Positions 18,576 through 25,914 of a stretch of 64,000 nucleotides of DNA are shown here, piece after piece. This stretch comes from Rossellomorea marisflavi (GTDB taxonomy: Bacteria > Bacillota > Bacilli > Bacillales > Bacillaceae_B), in the NCBI RefSeq assembly GCF_022170785.1, contig NZ_CP081870.1, positions 3,398,001 through 3,462,000 on the forward strand. The letters run 5' to 3'. A program made the position numbers and the translations under genes. How positions within the stretch are numbered: the first letter of the stretch is position 1; the number at the start of each line of letters is the position of its first letter. The notes under the pieces were generated by a model. That model made no database searches and was not told the origin of the DNA. It worked only from the letters and a program-made list of their open reading frames with translations.

Positions 18576-18682
18576 TTCTCTTCATCCTTTCCCGGTTCTA
18601 CAATGGATCCGGACCATTTCAATAGTCCTGCCATCGCCATGGTAAGCAAGCCCATCATGACCATCATCCAAACATCCCACAT
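18572..18682 (-). CDS. 36-aa membrane microprotein, first gene of the kdp operon
   Basis: It begins MWDVWMMVMMGLLTM after the strong site AAAGGAGGAATCAAG and consists of one hydrophobic span (residues about 4-22) with an acidic, charged tail ending GKDEEK. Its stop overlaps the start of kdpF by an ATGA-type junction, so the two are translationally coupled. It is encoded directly behind the riboswitch terminator and is therefore the first cistron of the operon. I do not recognise it as a named Kdp subunit. The good ribosome binding site, coupling and position make it very likely real; a role in assembling or regulating the pump is inference. Confidence 0.75.
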   Translation of the reverse strand: MWDVWMMVMMGLLTMAMAGLLKWSGSIVEPGKDEEK

Positions 18683-18715
18683 CTTGATTCCTCCTTTACT
18701 TTTTGGCCCAGTCAG

Positions 18716-18804
18716 AAAAAAATAGACCAACGCACACTTCTTCCCCATGTGAAAATCATGAACATGATCTTCATAGAATTGGAGAAAAAGCACACATTGG
18801 TCTA
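18716..18804 (-). terminator. Riboswitch-linked intrinsic terminator ahead of the kdp operon
   Basis: A long stem pairs 18723-18739 with 18788-18804 (sense TAGACCAATGTGTGCTT against AAGTGTGCGTTGGTCTA, with G-U pairs) and is followed on the minus strand by seven T, 34 bases before the first kdp cistron. It is the expected expression platform for the c-di-AMP riboswitch. Confidence 0.8.
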
Positions 18805-18949
18805 CTTAATGCCCAGCAGGCTTCATGCCTTCTTTGCATTCTGTCTTCCACGTATTCTTTTTCGTATAGGCATAATAAAAAGACCTACATACACAGGCTG
18901 CCCCTCACGTCACAGATGTCTGCAACAAGAGATGCCCCCTGATTAAGGC

Positions 18950-19092
18950 GGTCTTGTGGACCTCCTTCGCTTTAGCCGACGAAGTTAGCTGACGGGTAGG
19001 ATGGCGAAAGAGTTTTCTCATCCCTTCTACACAGTAGAATTAACCCCAAAAAATTGGTTCCTCCGCTCTCTTTCGAGATTAGGCCGGTTGAT
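18950..19092 (-). promoter_or_regulatory. c-di-AMP riboswitch (ydaO/yuaA class) of the kdp operon
   Basis: The minus strand carries the conserved aptamer words of this class in order: GAAAGAGAGCGGAGGAACCA, then GGGGTTAATTCT, then AGGGATGAG, then CCGTCAGCTAACTTCGTCGG and AAGGAGG. Boundaries are approximate. Such aptamers bind cyclic di-AMP and turn genes off; a kdp operon under a c-di-AMP riboswitch has been shown in Bacillus thuringiensis. Low potassium lowers c-di-AMP and would let transcription pass the terminator at 18716. No protein-coding gene is seen between 18805 and 19327 apart from this element. Confidence 0.92.
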
Positions 19093-19111
19093 GCTGTTGT
19101 TTATGAAATTG

Positions 19112-19140
19112 ATATTACTCCGAGTTCATTCCGTTGTAAA
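19112..19140 (-). promoter_or_regulatory. Promoter of the kdp riboswitch transcript
   Basis: TTTACA (19135-19140) and TAATAT (19112-19117) on the minus strand are 17 bases apart. Initiation would occur about 10 bases before the aptamer. Confidence 0.6.
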
Positions 19141-19327
19141 CGACGAAAAACCAGAGAAAACAGTCATATTCAATCAAAATAATAAAAATTAACTTTATTT
19201 ACTCCGTATTACTCACTCAATCTCATTATTTCTATTCTTATAAAACAAAAAAATAGGATTGACTTCCCCTACCTTATGGACGTACGATTGTCGTTGAAAA
19301 GACGCAAGCGAAATTCAGGAGGATCAT

Positions 19328-19693
19328 ATGGCAACGAAAAAACGATTAGAGGCCGAGCTGAGCGAAGCCTTCATCAAGCTCCAAAGGGAATTGATCGGGA
19401 GGGGACCACAGGAGACGAGGACCTACATCGTCGAAGATATGGTGATTGCACGGTTCAAGGGCGTCCTCACCGTAGAAGAAAAGCATCTGGTGGAACATGA
19501 TAATGGACGGAAGCTCGTGAAGCAGATGAGGCAGATCCTCCGGGAGATGTACGGGGAGAAGTTCGAAGACGTCGTGGAAAAGCTGACGAACTGCCACGTC
19601 CTTACAAGTCATAGCGACATCAGCACCAGGTCAGGTGAAAGGATCGAAGTGTTCGTCCTTGACCGGAATCTCGAGAAAGACCTGACTCAATAA
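19328..19693 (+). CDS. DUF2294 domain protein
   Basis: A 121-residue soluble protein starting at an ATG behind CAGGAGGATCAT. The segments TYIVEDMVIARFKGVLT and RQILREMYGEKF match the DUF2294 family (sometimes labelled Na-translocating decarboxylase-like), widespread in Bacillus and of unknown function. A possible promoter TTGACT with TACGAT lies about 45 bases upstream. It converges on wrbA and shares the terminator region at 19691. No operon partners. Confidence 0.75.
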   Translation: MATKKRLEAELSEAFIKLQRELIGRGPQETRTYIVEDMVIARFKGVLTVEEKHLVEHDNGRKLVKQMRQILREMYGEKFEDVVEKLTNCHVLTSHSDISTRSGERIEVFVLDRNLEKDLTQ

Positions 19694-19723
19694 AAAAATG
19701 CCGCAGGGATCGATCCCTGCGGC
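19691..19723 (-). terminator. Intrinsic terminator of the quinone-detoxification operon
   Basis: GCCGCAGGGATC and its perfect complement GATCCCTGCGGC form a 12-bp stem, followed by seven T on the minus strand. It ends the wrbA-containing transcript. Confidence 0.9.
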
Positions 19724-19733
19724 TGATTCTGCG

Positions 19734-20345
19734 TTATTGGTTACCTTGTTTCACCCAGCCAGCGACGGTGACGGTACGTTTTGCCTGATGCTTCACGGCA
19801 GGCTCCACGTTTTCGACCATATTTCCTTCCTGGTCGACGGTCACACTCGTTCCGTATGGGTTTCCTCCTGTTGTAAAGAGGACAGGATCTGTGTATCCAG
19901 GGGATGCCACGATTGCTCCCCAGTGGTGCATCGTCGTGTATAGAGACAGGATGGTTTGCTCCTGGCCTCCGTGTGGATTCTGGGCTGACGTCATGGCACT
20001 GACCACTTTGTTGGCAAGCTTGCCGTTGAACCAAAGTCCGCCTGTTGTATCGATGAACTGTTTCACCTGTCCAGGCACGTTTCCGAAACGGGTCGGGATG
20101 CTGAAGATGATGGCATCTGCCCATTCAAGATCTGCAAGCGTCACTTCCGGAACATCTTTCGTTGCCTCCACATGTGCTTTCCAGGCCGGATTGGATTCAA
20201 TGGCACCTTGTGGCGCTGTTTCAGGCACCTTCAGTACTTTCACTTCTGCTCCGGCTTCCTTCGCACCTTCTTCCGCCCACTGGGCCATTTTGTAGTTGGT
20301 ACCTGTTGAACTATAATAAATCACTGCTACTTTTACGTTTTCCAT
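19734..20345 (-). CDS. wrbA: NAD(P)H:quinone oxidoreductase, WrbA family
   Basis: 203 residues from the ATG at 20345, which follows the strong site AAAGGAGGAAACAACG. The flavin phosphate loop YYSSTGTNYKMAQWA and the segment SIPTRFGNVPGQVKQFID are diagnostic for WrbA-type flavoproteins, which reduce quinones by two electrons and so avoid semiquinone radicals. An in-frame start further out at 20396 also has a ribosome binding site (AGAGGAG) and would add MGFFSKLFGTQQKEETT, so two start sites are possible. It is the last gene of a three-gene operon with a ring-cleaving dioxygenase and a flavin reductase under an MhqR-like operator. Confidence 0.9.
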   Translation of the reverse strand: MENVKVAVIYYSSTGTNYKMAQWAEEGAKEAGAEVKVLKVPETAPQGAIESNPAWKAHVEATKDVPEVTLADLEWADAIIFSIPTRFGNVPGQVKQFIDTTGGLWFNGKLANKVVSAMTSAQNPHGGQEQTILSLYTTMHHWGAIVASPGYTDPVLFTTGGNPYGTSVTVDQEGNMVENVEPAVKHQAKRTVTVAGWVKQGNQ

Positions 20346-20429
20346 CGTTGTTTCCTCCTTTTGTTGTGTTCCGAATAGTTTACTGAAAAATCCCATGTTC
20401 ATTCTCCTCTGACTCTAGATGTGCTTCAT

Positions 20430-21023
20430 TCAATCCGGGCGTTTGATCGTGAAGGTTTCACCGATCTTGGCATAGTCATTCCCTGCCAGACGGCTGACGG
20501 CCTGGAGCTTCTCCTTATCGATACGGCCGTTTTCATACAGGTCCTCACGGATATGGAACTTCACGATCCGACCGATGACAAGATCGGCTCCCCCCGCAGT
20601 GACAATCTGCTCCAGCACGCATTCCATCCGTACTTTCGCTTCCTCTACACCCGGTACCCCCACCACCTCACTCTGGGTGGGGGTCAATCCGGCAAGCTCC
20701 ACTTCACTCTCATCCGGCTTCAAGCTGGCGGCCGTTTCATTGATCTTGCCCACGTTACCCTCATCCACGATGTGGACGACAAATTCCTTTGTTTGGGCGA
20801 TATTCCTTGATGTATCCTTCTGTTCACCTGCTTTGCGCTGGACGGCAATGGAAACCATCGGCGGGTCCGCCGAAACGATATTGAAGAAGGAAAATGGTGC
20901 TCCGTTCACCGTTCCCGACGGCGACTGGGATGTGACGAACGCAATCGGCCTAGGAATGATGCTCCCGATGAGGAACTTATAGTTATCCTTGGCCGATAGC
21001 TGCGATGGATCAATGGAAATCAA
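20430..21023 (-). CDS. Flavin reductase-like FMN-binding protein
   Basis: About 197 residues. The segments IGSIIPRPIAFVTSQSPSG and APFSFFNIVSADPPMVSIAV are typical of the flavin-reductase-like FMN-binding split barrel family. A TTG start at 21023 sits seven bases after GGGGAGT; the GTG at 21032 overlaps that site and is less likely. The dioxygenase gene ends about 17 bases upstream and wrbA begins 85 bases downstream, forming one operon. In this setting it probably supplies reduced flavin or acts on quinone-type electrophiles; the exact reaction is not known. Confidence 0.85.
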   Translation of the reverse strand: MISIDPSQLSAKDNYKFLIGSIIPRPIAFVTSQSPSGTVNGAPFSFFNIVSADPPMVSIAVQRKAGEQKDTSRNIAQTKEFVVHIVDEGNVGKINETAASLKPDESEVELAGLTPTQSEVVGVPGVEEAKVRMECVLEQIVTAGGADLVIGRIVKFHIREDLYENGRIDKEKLQAVSRLAGNDYAKIGETFTIKRPD

Positions 21024-21039
21024 TGAAATCACTCCCCGA

Positions 21040-21978
21040 TTAGTCTAGCTCTTTCACTTCGATCGGGATCAGGGCCTGCTCGATCCTATCCCGATGCCCC
21101 TCATACTGCTCCGGCAGCATAAGCTTCTCTCCCATTGTTTCCACCGTTTCATCATGTGCAAACCCAGGTGGGTCCGTTGCGATTTCAAACAGGATCTCTC
21201 CGTGCTCACGGAAGTAAATCGCGTTGAAATAGTTTCGGTCCTTCACTTCAGTGACACCATAGCCGCTTGCACCTACATGGCGCTGCCATTCGAGCTGGTC
21301 TTGGTCATCTTCCGCCCGCCATGCGATATGGTGGACCGTCCCCACTCCCGAGCGTCCCCGGCCGACGGAGGTTTTCTTCACATCGATGAGGTTTCCGATG
21401 TCAGCCGTAGATCGGAAGCGGATATAGTCCCCTTCCTCGCCTACCTTCTCAAGACCCATCACCTGCTCCAGCAATTCAGCTGTTTTTTCAGGGCGTGCAG
21501 ATAGAAGGATGGCTCCACCGAACCCTTTGATGGCGACATCTGGTGATACACCTCCGAACGACCAGCCGTTGTTCTCCCCGCCTTCCCTCTCCACGATTTC
21601 CAGATGAAGGCCGTGTGGATCATCGAACGCCAGATATGTCTCGCCGAACCGATTTGATTCTTTTGCCTCGATGTTGAACGTCCCTAGGCGCTTTTTCCAA
21701 AATGAGAGGCTTCCTGTTGGTACGGCATAGGTAGTGACACCTACTTGCCCGTCACCGATCACTCCTTGACGTGCACCTGCCCATGGGAAGAAGGTGATGA
21801 TGGTTCCGGGACTTCCGCCTTCGTCTCCGAAGTAAAGATGATAGGTGCCTGGGTCGTCGAAGTTGACGGTTTGTTTGACGAGGCGGAGTCCGAGGACGCC
21901 TGCGTAGAAGTCGATGTTTTCTTGTGGATGTCCGACGATGGCGGTGATGTGGTGGATTCCGGCTGTTCGTTTTTGCAT
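21040..21978 (-). CDS. Ring-cleaving dioxygenase of the MhqO/MhqA type
   Basis: 312 residues made of two vicinal-oxygen-chelate (glyoxalase-like) halves. GIHHITAIVGHPQENIDFY opens the first, GTVHHIAWRAEDDQDQLEW carries metal-binding histidines of the second, and FREHGEILFEIATDPPGF supplies the glutamate. This is the pattern of extradiol ring-cleaving enzymes of the Bacillus MhqA/MhqE/MhqO group, which degrade hydroquinones and give resistance to quinones. It is the first gene of the operon. The promoter with an MhqR-like box lies more than 500 bases upstream, beyond two structured repeats. The paralogue cannot be decided, so no symbol is given. Confidence 0.88.
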   Translation of the reverse strand: MQKRTAGIHHITAIVGHPQENIDFYAGVLGLRLVKQTVNFDDPGTYHLYFGDEGGSPGTIITFFPWAGARQGVIGDGQVGVTTYAVPTGSLSFWKKRLGTFNIEAKESNRFGETYLAFDDPHGLHLEIVEREGGENNGWSFGGVSPDVAIKGFGGAILLSARPEKTAELLEQVMGLEKVGEEGDYIRFRSTADIGNLIDVKKTSVGRGRSGVGTVHHIAWRAEDDQDQLEWQRHVGASGYGVTEVKDRNYFNAIYFREHGEILFEIATDPPGFAHDETVETMGEKLMLPEQYEGHRDRIEQALIPIEVKELD

Positions 21979-22065
21979 GGTGGATCTCTCCTTTGGTTCG
22001 GAATGTGGTTTATATGGTTTTTTGTTGTGAAGTTCATGGTGGATAGATGGGTCCGTTCGTGTTCG

Positions 22066-22170
22066 CTGCGGGGTGCCGCTTTCCGCGGGGAGGGAGTTGA
22101 GCCGCTTCGGCTATCGCCTGCAGGGTCTCAACCTTCCCTCCTTTCCCGCAGGAGTCGGCACCCCTCCGCT
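22066..22170 (-). repeat. Structured intergenic repeat, copy B
   Basis: In reverse orientation this is nearly identical to copy A at 7551. Outer arms GGGGTGCCG (22070-22078) and CGGCACCCC (22156-22164) pair over 9 bp, and the inner GTTGAG/CTCAAC stem is kept. The outer arms differ from copy A on both sides in a compensating way. It lies in the predicted leader of the dioxygenase operon. Confidence 0.82.
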
Positions 22171-22319
22171 ACCACTCACTTTTCGATGATGTAAAGTGAG
22201 TGGTCCTAACAGAACTTGATGGGTGTAACTCATTCAAAAACGATTTTCGGATTCTTTTCTGCAATGATCCTGCTCATTCCTTCTACTCTTTCGCAACTGA
22301 GATGACACCCAGAGTGCAT

Positions 22320-22425
22320 TGGAGCGAAAGGTACTTGAATCCTACGGGAATAGAGGGATGTTCGAGACCCCGCAAGAATGAGGAGGCTCGACTTCCTCCC
22401 CGTGGAAAGCAAGTGCCTGCAGCGG
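22320..22425 (+). repeat. Structured intergenic repeat, copy C (diverged)
   Basis: Same layout as copies A and B but more diverged. Outer arms GGTACTTG (22330-22337) and CAAGTGCC (22410-22417) pair, and the inner stem changes to TCGAG with CTCGA, a paired substitution relative to TTGAG/CTCAA. It is in the opposite orientation to copy B, 150 bases away. Confidence 0.7.
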
Positions 22426-22501
22426 AAAGGAGCGGTCTTCGTGGTATTTATACTATTTTCAATATTTTCTTCTTTATTCCTTCTTTTACTCTGAATTAAA
22501 A

Positions 22502-22519
22502 TATCTTTAATTCGAGATA
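22502..22519 (-). promoter_or_regulatory. MhqR-like operator at the transcription start
   Basis: TATCTTTAATTCGAGATA closely follows the MhqR consensus tATCTcgaAtTCgAGATa known from B. subtilis. It covers the predicted start point of the minus-strand promoter whose -10 is at 22520-22525. Binding of an MhqR-type repressor would block transcription until quinones inactivate it. No mhqR gene is present in the window. Confidence 0.75.
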
Positions 22520-22549
22520 ATTATATGATGGATGCTCTTTCGATGTCAA
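22520..22549 (-). promoter_or_regulatory. Consensus sigma-A promoter of the quinone-detoxification operon
   Basis: TTGACA (22544-22549) and TATAAT (22520-22525), both perfect, are separated by 18 bases on the minus strand. Transcription would run left through repeats C and B into the dioxygenase gene, giving an untranslated leader of roughly 530 nt. No supported gene lies between 21979 and 22500. Confidence 0.8.
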
Positions 22550-22564
22550 TGGTTTGGGAGAAAA

Positions 22565-22582
22565 AACTTTTAATTCGAGATA
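22565..22582 (-). promoter_or_regulatory. Second, degenerate MhqR-like box
   Basis: AACTTTTAATTCGAGATA shares 15 of 18 bases with the operator at 22502; the right half-site is intact and the left is degenerate. It lies upstream of the -35 element of the minus-strand promoter and towards the divergent opuF-type operon, so it might assist repression or affect the plus-strand genes. Confidence 0.5.
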
Positions 22583-22708
22583 TTTTCTTGCATGTTTGCT
22601 CTTTATTTACGTTGAAAAGGCGTTTATCTTGTATGAATAAAAGGAATCTTATTAGGTAGGCTCCATTTTAAGGAGTACGTTACTTATTGTATAAGAGGGA
22701 GGTAAGAA

Positions 22709-23662
22709 ATGATTCGATTTGAGAATGTTTCAAAAGTGTTTGACGGAAATAAGAAGGCCGTGGACTCAGTCAGTTTCACGATTCCAAATGGGGAAATCTT
22801 CGTGCTGATCGGGCCGAGTGGATGCGGAAAAACAACGACGCTCAAGATGATTAATCGGCTCATCGAGTTATCCGATGGGACGATTTATATCAATGATGAG
22901 AAAGTCAGTACATACAATGTGCACGAGCTGAGATGGAACATCGGATATGTGCTCCAGAATATCGGTTTATTCCCACATATGACCATCGAGGAGAATATTG
23001 CCATCGTCCCAGAAATGAAGAAGTGGCCGAAGGAAAAGACAAGCAAGCGTGTAGCTGAGCTTTTACGGATGGTGGGTCTTAATCCTGCTGATTATAAGGA
23101 CCGGAAGCCTGGTGAATTATCGGGTGGTCAGCAGCAGCGGGTCGGTGTTGCACGTGCCCTTGCGGCAGACCCTGAATTCATCCTGATGGATGAACCGTTC
23201 AGCGCCCTCGATCCCATCACAAGGGAAAAGCTGCAGGATGATATCCTGGCCCTCCAGAAGGAAATCAAAAAAACCATCGTGTTTGTCACCCATGACATGC
23301 AGGAGGCTCTGAAGCTCGGAGATCGCATCTGCCTCATGAAGGACGGAGAAGTCGCACAGGTAGGGACACCTGCAGAGCTGATCCAGAAACCCGCCAACGA
23401 ATTTGTCAGGGATTTCATCGGTGGAAAAGGTCATTCTCTTGAGAATGAATTCAACCTGGCCGATATCCTTTCACCGATTGAGGAACCGCTGGATGTGGAC
23501 CGGGCATACATCCCCATCGACAGTACGATCCACGAAACCCTTTCAGCACTCGCACATGAAGAGATCGCCATCGTGAAAAAAGATGGGACCCCCGTCGGGT
23601 ACGTTTCAAGGGAAACCATCATCCGGCATCTTGCTGGAACGAGAGCGGGTGAAACTGGATGA
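22709..23662 (+). CDS. opuFA: Osmolyte ABC importer ATPase (OpuF/OpuB-type)
   Basis: 317 residues, starting after GAGGGAGGTAAGAA. Walker A GPSGCGKTT lies near residue 34, the Q-loop in the NIGYVLQNIGLFPHM segment, the signature as LSGGQQQRVGVARALA and Walker B as FILMDEPFSALD. The first 240 residues match the ATPases of glycine betaine/carnitine/choline transporters; a reduced CBS-like tail follows. It drives uptake of compatible solutes. The stop overlaps the start of the fused permease/binding protein by four bases. The symbol follows the OpuF system described in Bacillus infantis, based on the architecture of the partner gene. Confidence 0.85.
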   Translation: MIRFENVSKVFDGNKKAVDSVSFTIPNGEIFVLIGPSGCGKTTTLKMINRLIELSDGTIYINDEKVSTYNVHELRWNIGYVLQNIGLFPHMTIEENIAIVPEMKKWPKEKTSKRVAELLRMVGLNPADYKDRKPGELSGGQQQRVGVARALAADPEFILMDEPFSALDPITREKLQDDILALQKEIKKTIVFVTHDMQEALKLGDRICLMKDGEVAQVGTPAELIQKPANEFVRDFIGGKGHSLENEFNLADILSPIEEPLDVDRAYIPIDSTIHETLSALAHEEIAIVKKDGTPVGYVSRETIIRHLAGTRAGETG

Positions 23663-25176
23663 ACGGATTAATGGATACGTTCAATAACCGCAAAGGCGAA
23701 TTGCTTAATGATCTCTTACAGCATATCGAAATTTCATTCATTGCCTTGTTCTTTGCCCTTATCATATCGATTCCACTTGGCATCTATTTGACCCGGAAGC
23801 AGAAGATAGCTGAAGGAATCATCGGCATCACGGCCGTCTTCCAGACGATTCCGTCGCTGGCCCTCCTCGGACTCTTGATTCCCCTAGTGGGTATCGGAAC
23901 CGTCCCTTCCATCATCGCCCTTGTCGCCTATGCCCTCCTCCCGATCCTGAGGAATGTGTATACGGGTATCAATGAAGTGGATCCCGCCTTGACAGAAGCG
24001 GCAAAGGGCCTCGGGATGAACAGCTGGAGGCGCCTGGTCAAAGTCGAGCTGCCACTTGCCATGCCTGTCATCATGGCCGGGATCCGGACGTCGATGGTCC
24101 TCATCATCGGCACGACGACAATCGCCGCCTTGATTGGAGCCGGTGGGCTCGGGGATCTCATCACCGTCGGGATCAGCCGTAACGATACCGATCTGATCCT
24201 TCTCGGTGCCATCCCCGCTGCCCTGCTGGCGCTTTTCTTCGATTTCCTATTGCGGATCATCGGAAGGCTGTCATTCAAGAAATCCCTGATATCGGTGGCA
24301 TCTGTCATCGTCATCGCCTTCTTGATCATCGGAGGTTCCGCCTTCTTAAAACCGAAGGAAGCCGATCTTGTCATCGGCGGGAAGCTTGGACCCGAGCCGG
24401 AGATCCTCATGAATATGTATAAGCTCCTGATTGAAGATGAAACCAACATCACGGTTGAGGTGAAGCCGAATATGGGGCCGACCACCTTCATGTTCAATGC
24501 CCTGAGGTCCGGGGATATCGACATCTACCCTGAATTCACAGGGACCGTCATTGCCGATCTCCTGAAGGAATCACCCGAGAGCACCGATGAGAAAGAGGTC
24601 TATACGCAGGCAAAAGAAGGTGCAAAGGAAAAACTCGGCTTCGCCTTACTCGAGCCGATGAAGTACAACAACACCTATGCCCTTGCCGTTCCCGAGGAGC
24701 TGGCCAAGGAGTATGACCTGAAGACCATTTCCGATCTGAAGGCCATCCAGGGCACTATCAAGGCCGGCTTCACACCGGAATTCCCTGAGCGGGACGACGG
24801 CTACCCCGGCATCCAGAAACTCTACGGCATCGAGTTTCCATCCGTGAAGGTCATGCAGCCCGAACTGCGGTACACAGCCATTGATTCAGGGAAGATTAAT
24901 CTGGCCGACGCCTACTCCACTGACCCAGAAATCGAGAAATACAACCTGAAAGTACTCGAAGATGATAAGGGGCTCTTCCCTCCGTATCAAGGTGCCCCGA
25001 TCATGAAAGAGAAGCTCCTTGAAGAATACCCAGAGCTTGAGGACATTCTCAACAAATTGTCCGGTAAGATCACGGATGACGAGATGAGGGAAATGAACTA
25101 CCAGGTTTCCGTCGAAGACCGCTCTGCAAGAGAAGTGGCGGAAGAGTATTTAAAAAAGAATAAGCTTATTCAATAA
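23659..25176 (+). CDS. opuFB: Fused permease and osmolyte-binding protein (OpuF-type)
   Basis: 505 residues joining two parts usually encoded separately. Residues 1-210 are an OpuBB-like permease with about five spans and the EAA loop DPALTEAAKGLGMNSWRRLV; a further span near residues 212-230 leads into an extracytoplasmic binding domain (235-505) beginning KEADLVIGGKLGPEPEIL and containing NTYALAVPEELAKEY. This hybrid matches the OpuF transporter of Bacillus, which imports glycine betaine and other osmolytes. The two genes encode a complete importer. A terminator follows directly. Substrate range is inferred. Confidence 0.87.
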   Translation: MNGLMDTFNNRKGELLNDLLQHIEISFIALFFALIISIPLGIYLTRKQKIAEGIIGITAVFQTIPSLALLGLLIPLVGIGTVPSIIALVAYALLPILRNVYTGINEVDPALTEAAKGLGMNSWRRLVKVELPLAMPVIMAGIRTSMVLIIGTTTIAALIGAGGLGDLITVGISRNDTDLILLGAIPAALLALFFDFLLRIIGRLSFKKSLISVASVIVIAFLIIGGSAFLKPKEADLVIGGKLGPEPEILMNMYKLLIEDETNITVEVKPNMGPTTFMFNALRSGDIDIYPEFTGTVIADLLKESPESTDEKEVYTQAKEGAKEKLGFALLEPMKYNNTYALAVPEELAKEYDLKTISDLKAIQGTIKAGFTPEFPERDDGYPGIQKLYGIEFPSVKVMQPELRYTAIDSGKINLADAYSTDPEIEKYNLKVLEDDKGLFPPYQGAPIMKEKLLEEYPELEDILNKLSGKITDDEMREMNYQVSVEDRSAREVAEEYLKKNKLIQ

Positions 25177-25178
25177 AT

Positions 25179-25220
25179 CAAAAACCGGACCGCCCATGTT
25201 GGCGTGTCCGGTTTTATTTT
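25179..25220. terminator. Bidirectional terminator between opuFB and the lipoprotein gene
   Basis: AAAACCGGAC (25181-25190) and GTCCGGTTTT (25205-25214) pair perfectly; T-rich tails follow on the plus strand and a shorter A/T tail serves the converging minus-strand gene. Confidence 0.85.
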
Positions 25221-25222
25221 CC

Positions 25223-25723
25223 TTACTCAATTAAATTTCCTTTCTCATCATAGACTTCTACTTTCACATCATCATAAGAATCCTTCAGCGTATGCATCGT
25301 AATGGGCTCTTGAGTATCAAGAGGGAATTCTTCCGATTGACCACCCGCATGCACTTTGACATTCCCTTTCTGATCGGGGTGAAGGATGGCGAGGATGGTA
25401 CTTTCGTTTCCTTCCAGGACAGCGGTCGTCACCTTCTGGCTTTTTTCTACTTCCTTCTGTTTATTTTCTTTGCCGTCAAATTCCATGATCCCAAACAGGC
25501 CATCAACGGTCTCATAGGTTGCAATCAGGGAGCTTTCCCCGTCCTGGGGTATGGTCTGGCGATACAGATCCAGGCCATGTTCCACCCTGTATTCCGTGAA
25601 CTGCTCCAAAAGCTTTTCAGAAGGACTCGAACACGCTGAAAGTACAGAAAGGGTCACGACCAGCAAGGTCAGTAGCACACCGGGGCCAGAGATCGGTAAG
25701 AATTTTCTCACTAAATGGCTCAT
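25223..25723 (-). CDS. Lipoprotein of unknown function
   Basis: 166 residues with a signal peptide ending in the lipobox LSAC (cysteine near residue 31). The mature part carries segments such as YRQTIPQDGESSLIATYETV and looks like a small extracytoplasmic domain; I do not recognise a family. The ATG lies inside the last codons of the 64-aa gene upstream (four-base overlap), with AAAGGGTC just before it. Both genes probably form an operon ending in the shared terminator at 25179. It should sit on the outer face of the membrane. Confidence 0.7.
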   Translation of the reverse strand: MSHLVRKFLPISGPGVLLTLLVVTLSVLSACSSPSEKLLEQFTEYRVEHGLDLYRQTIPQDGESSLIATYETVDGLFGIMEFDGKENKQKEVEKSQKVTTAVLEGNESTILAILHPDQKGNVKVHAGGQSEEFPLDTQEPITMHTLKDSYDDVKVEVYDEKGNLIE

Positions 25724-25914
25724 TCTGACCCTTTTTCCTTCATGGCACCCAATAGTTTTTCCAGCTTTTCTTCAACTGCCGCCAGCCGTTCCTCTTCTTG
25801 ATCCGTCTTCTGTCTTCCATTGTTGACCAACCTCACCGCCACTGCTGTGACAAATACCAGTCCTGCCAACAGAGTCAGCAATGAAATTATAAATACACCG
25901 TCTCCTCCGGCCAT
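25720..25914 (-). CDS. Small membrane protein, DUF4083-like
   Basis: 64 residues: one membrane span (FIISLLTLLAGLVFVTAVAV) and a charged, heptad-like C-terminus (EEERLAAVEEKLEKLLGAM) that probably forms a coiled coil. This layout resembles the DUF4083 family of small Bacillus membrane proteins. The start follows GTAGGGGTG. It overlaps the lipoprotein gene by four bases, so the products may act together. Function unknown. Confidence 0.6.
   Translation of the reverse strand: MAGGDGVFIISLLTLLAGLVFVTAVAVRLVNNGRQKTDQEEERLAAVEEKLEKLLGAMKEKGSE

Noticed and set aside
19001-19192. 63-aa plus-strand open frame antisense to the kdp riboswitch
   Set aside because: It lies exactly over the conserved aptamer words and promoter on the other strand and has no ribosome binding site.
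21745-22194. 149-aa plus-strand frame antisense to the dioxygenase start and repeat B
   Set aside because: Opposite to a well-supported gene and composed of tryptophan/valine-rich shadow sequence.
22200-22499. 99-aa plus-strand frame over repeat copy C
   Set aside because: Again a reading of the structured repeat within a predicted untranslated leader.
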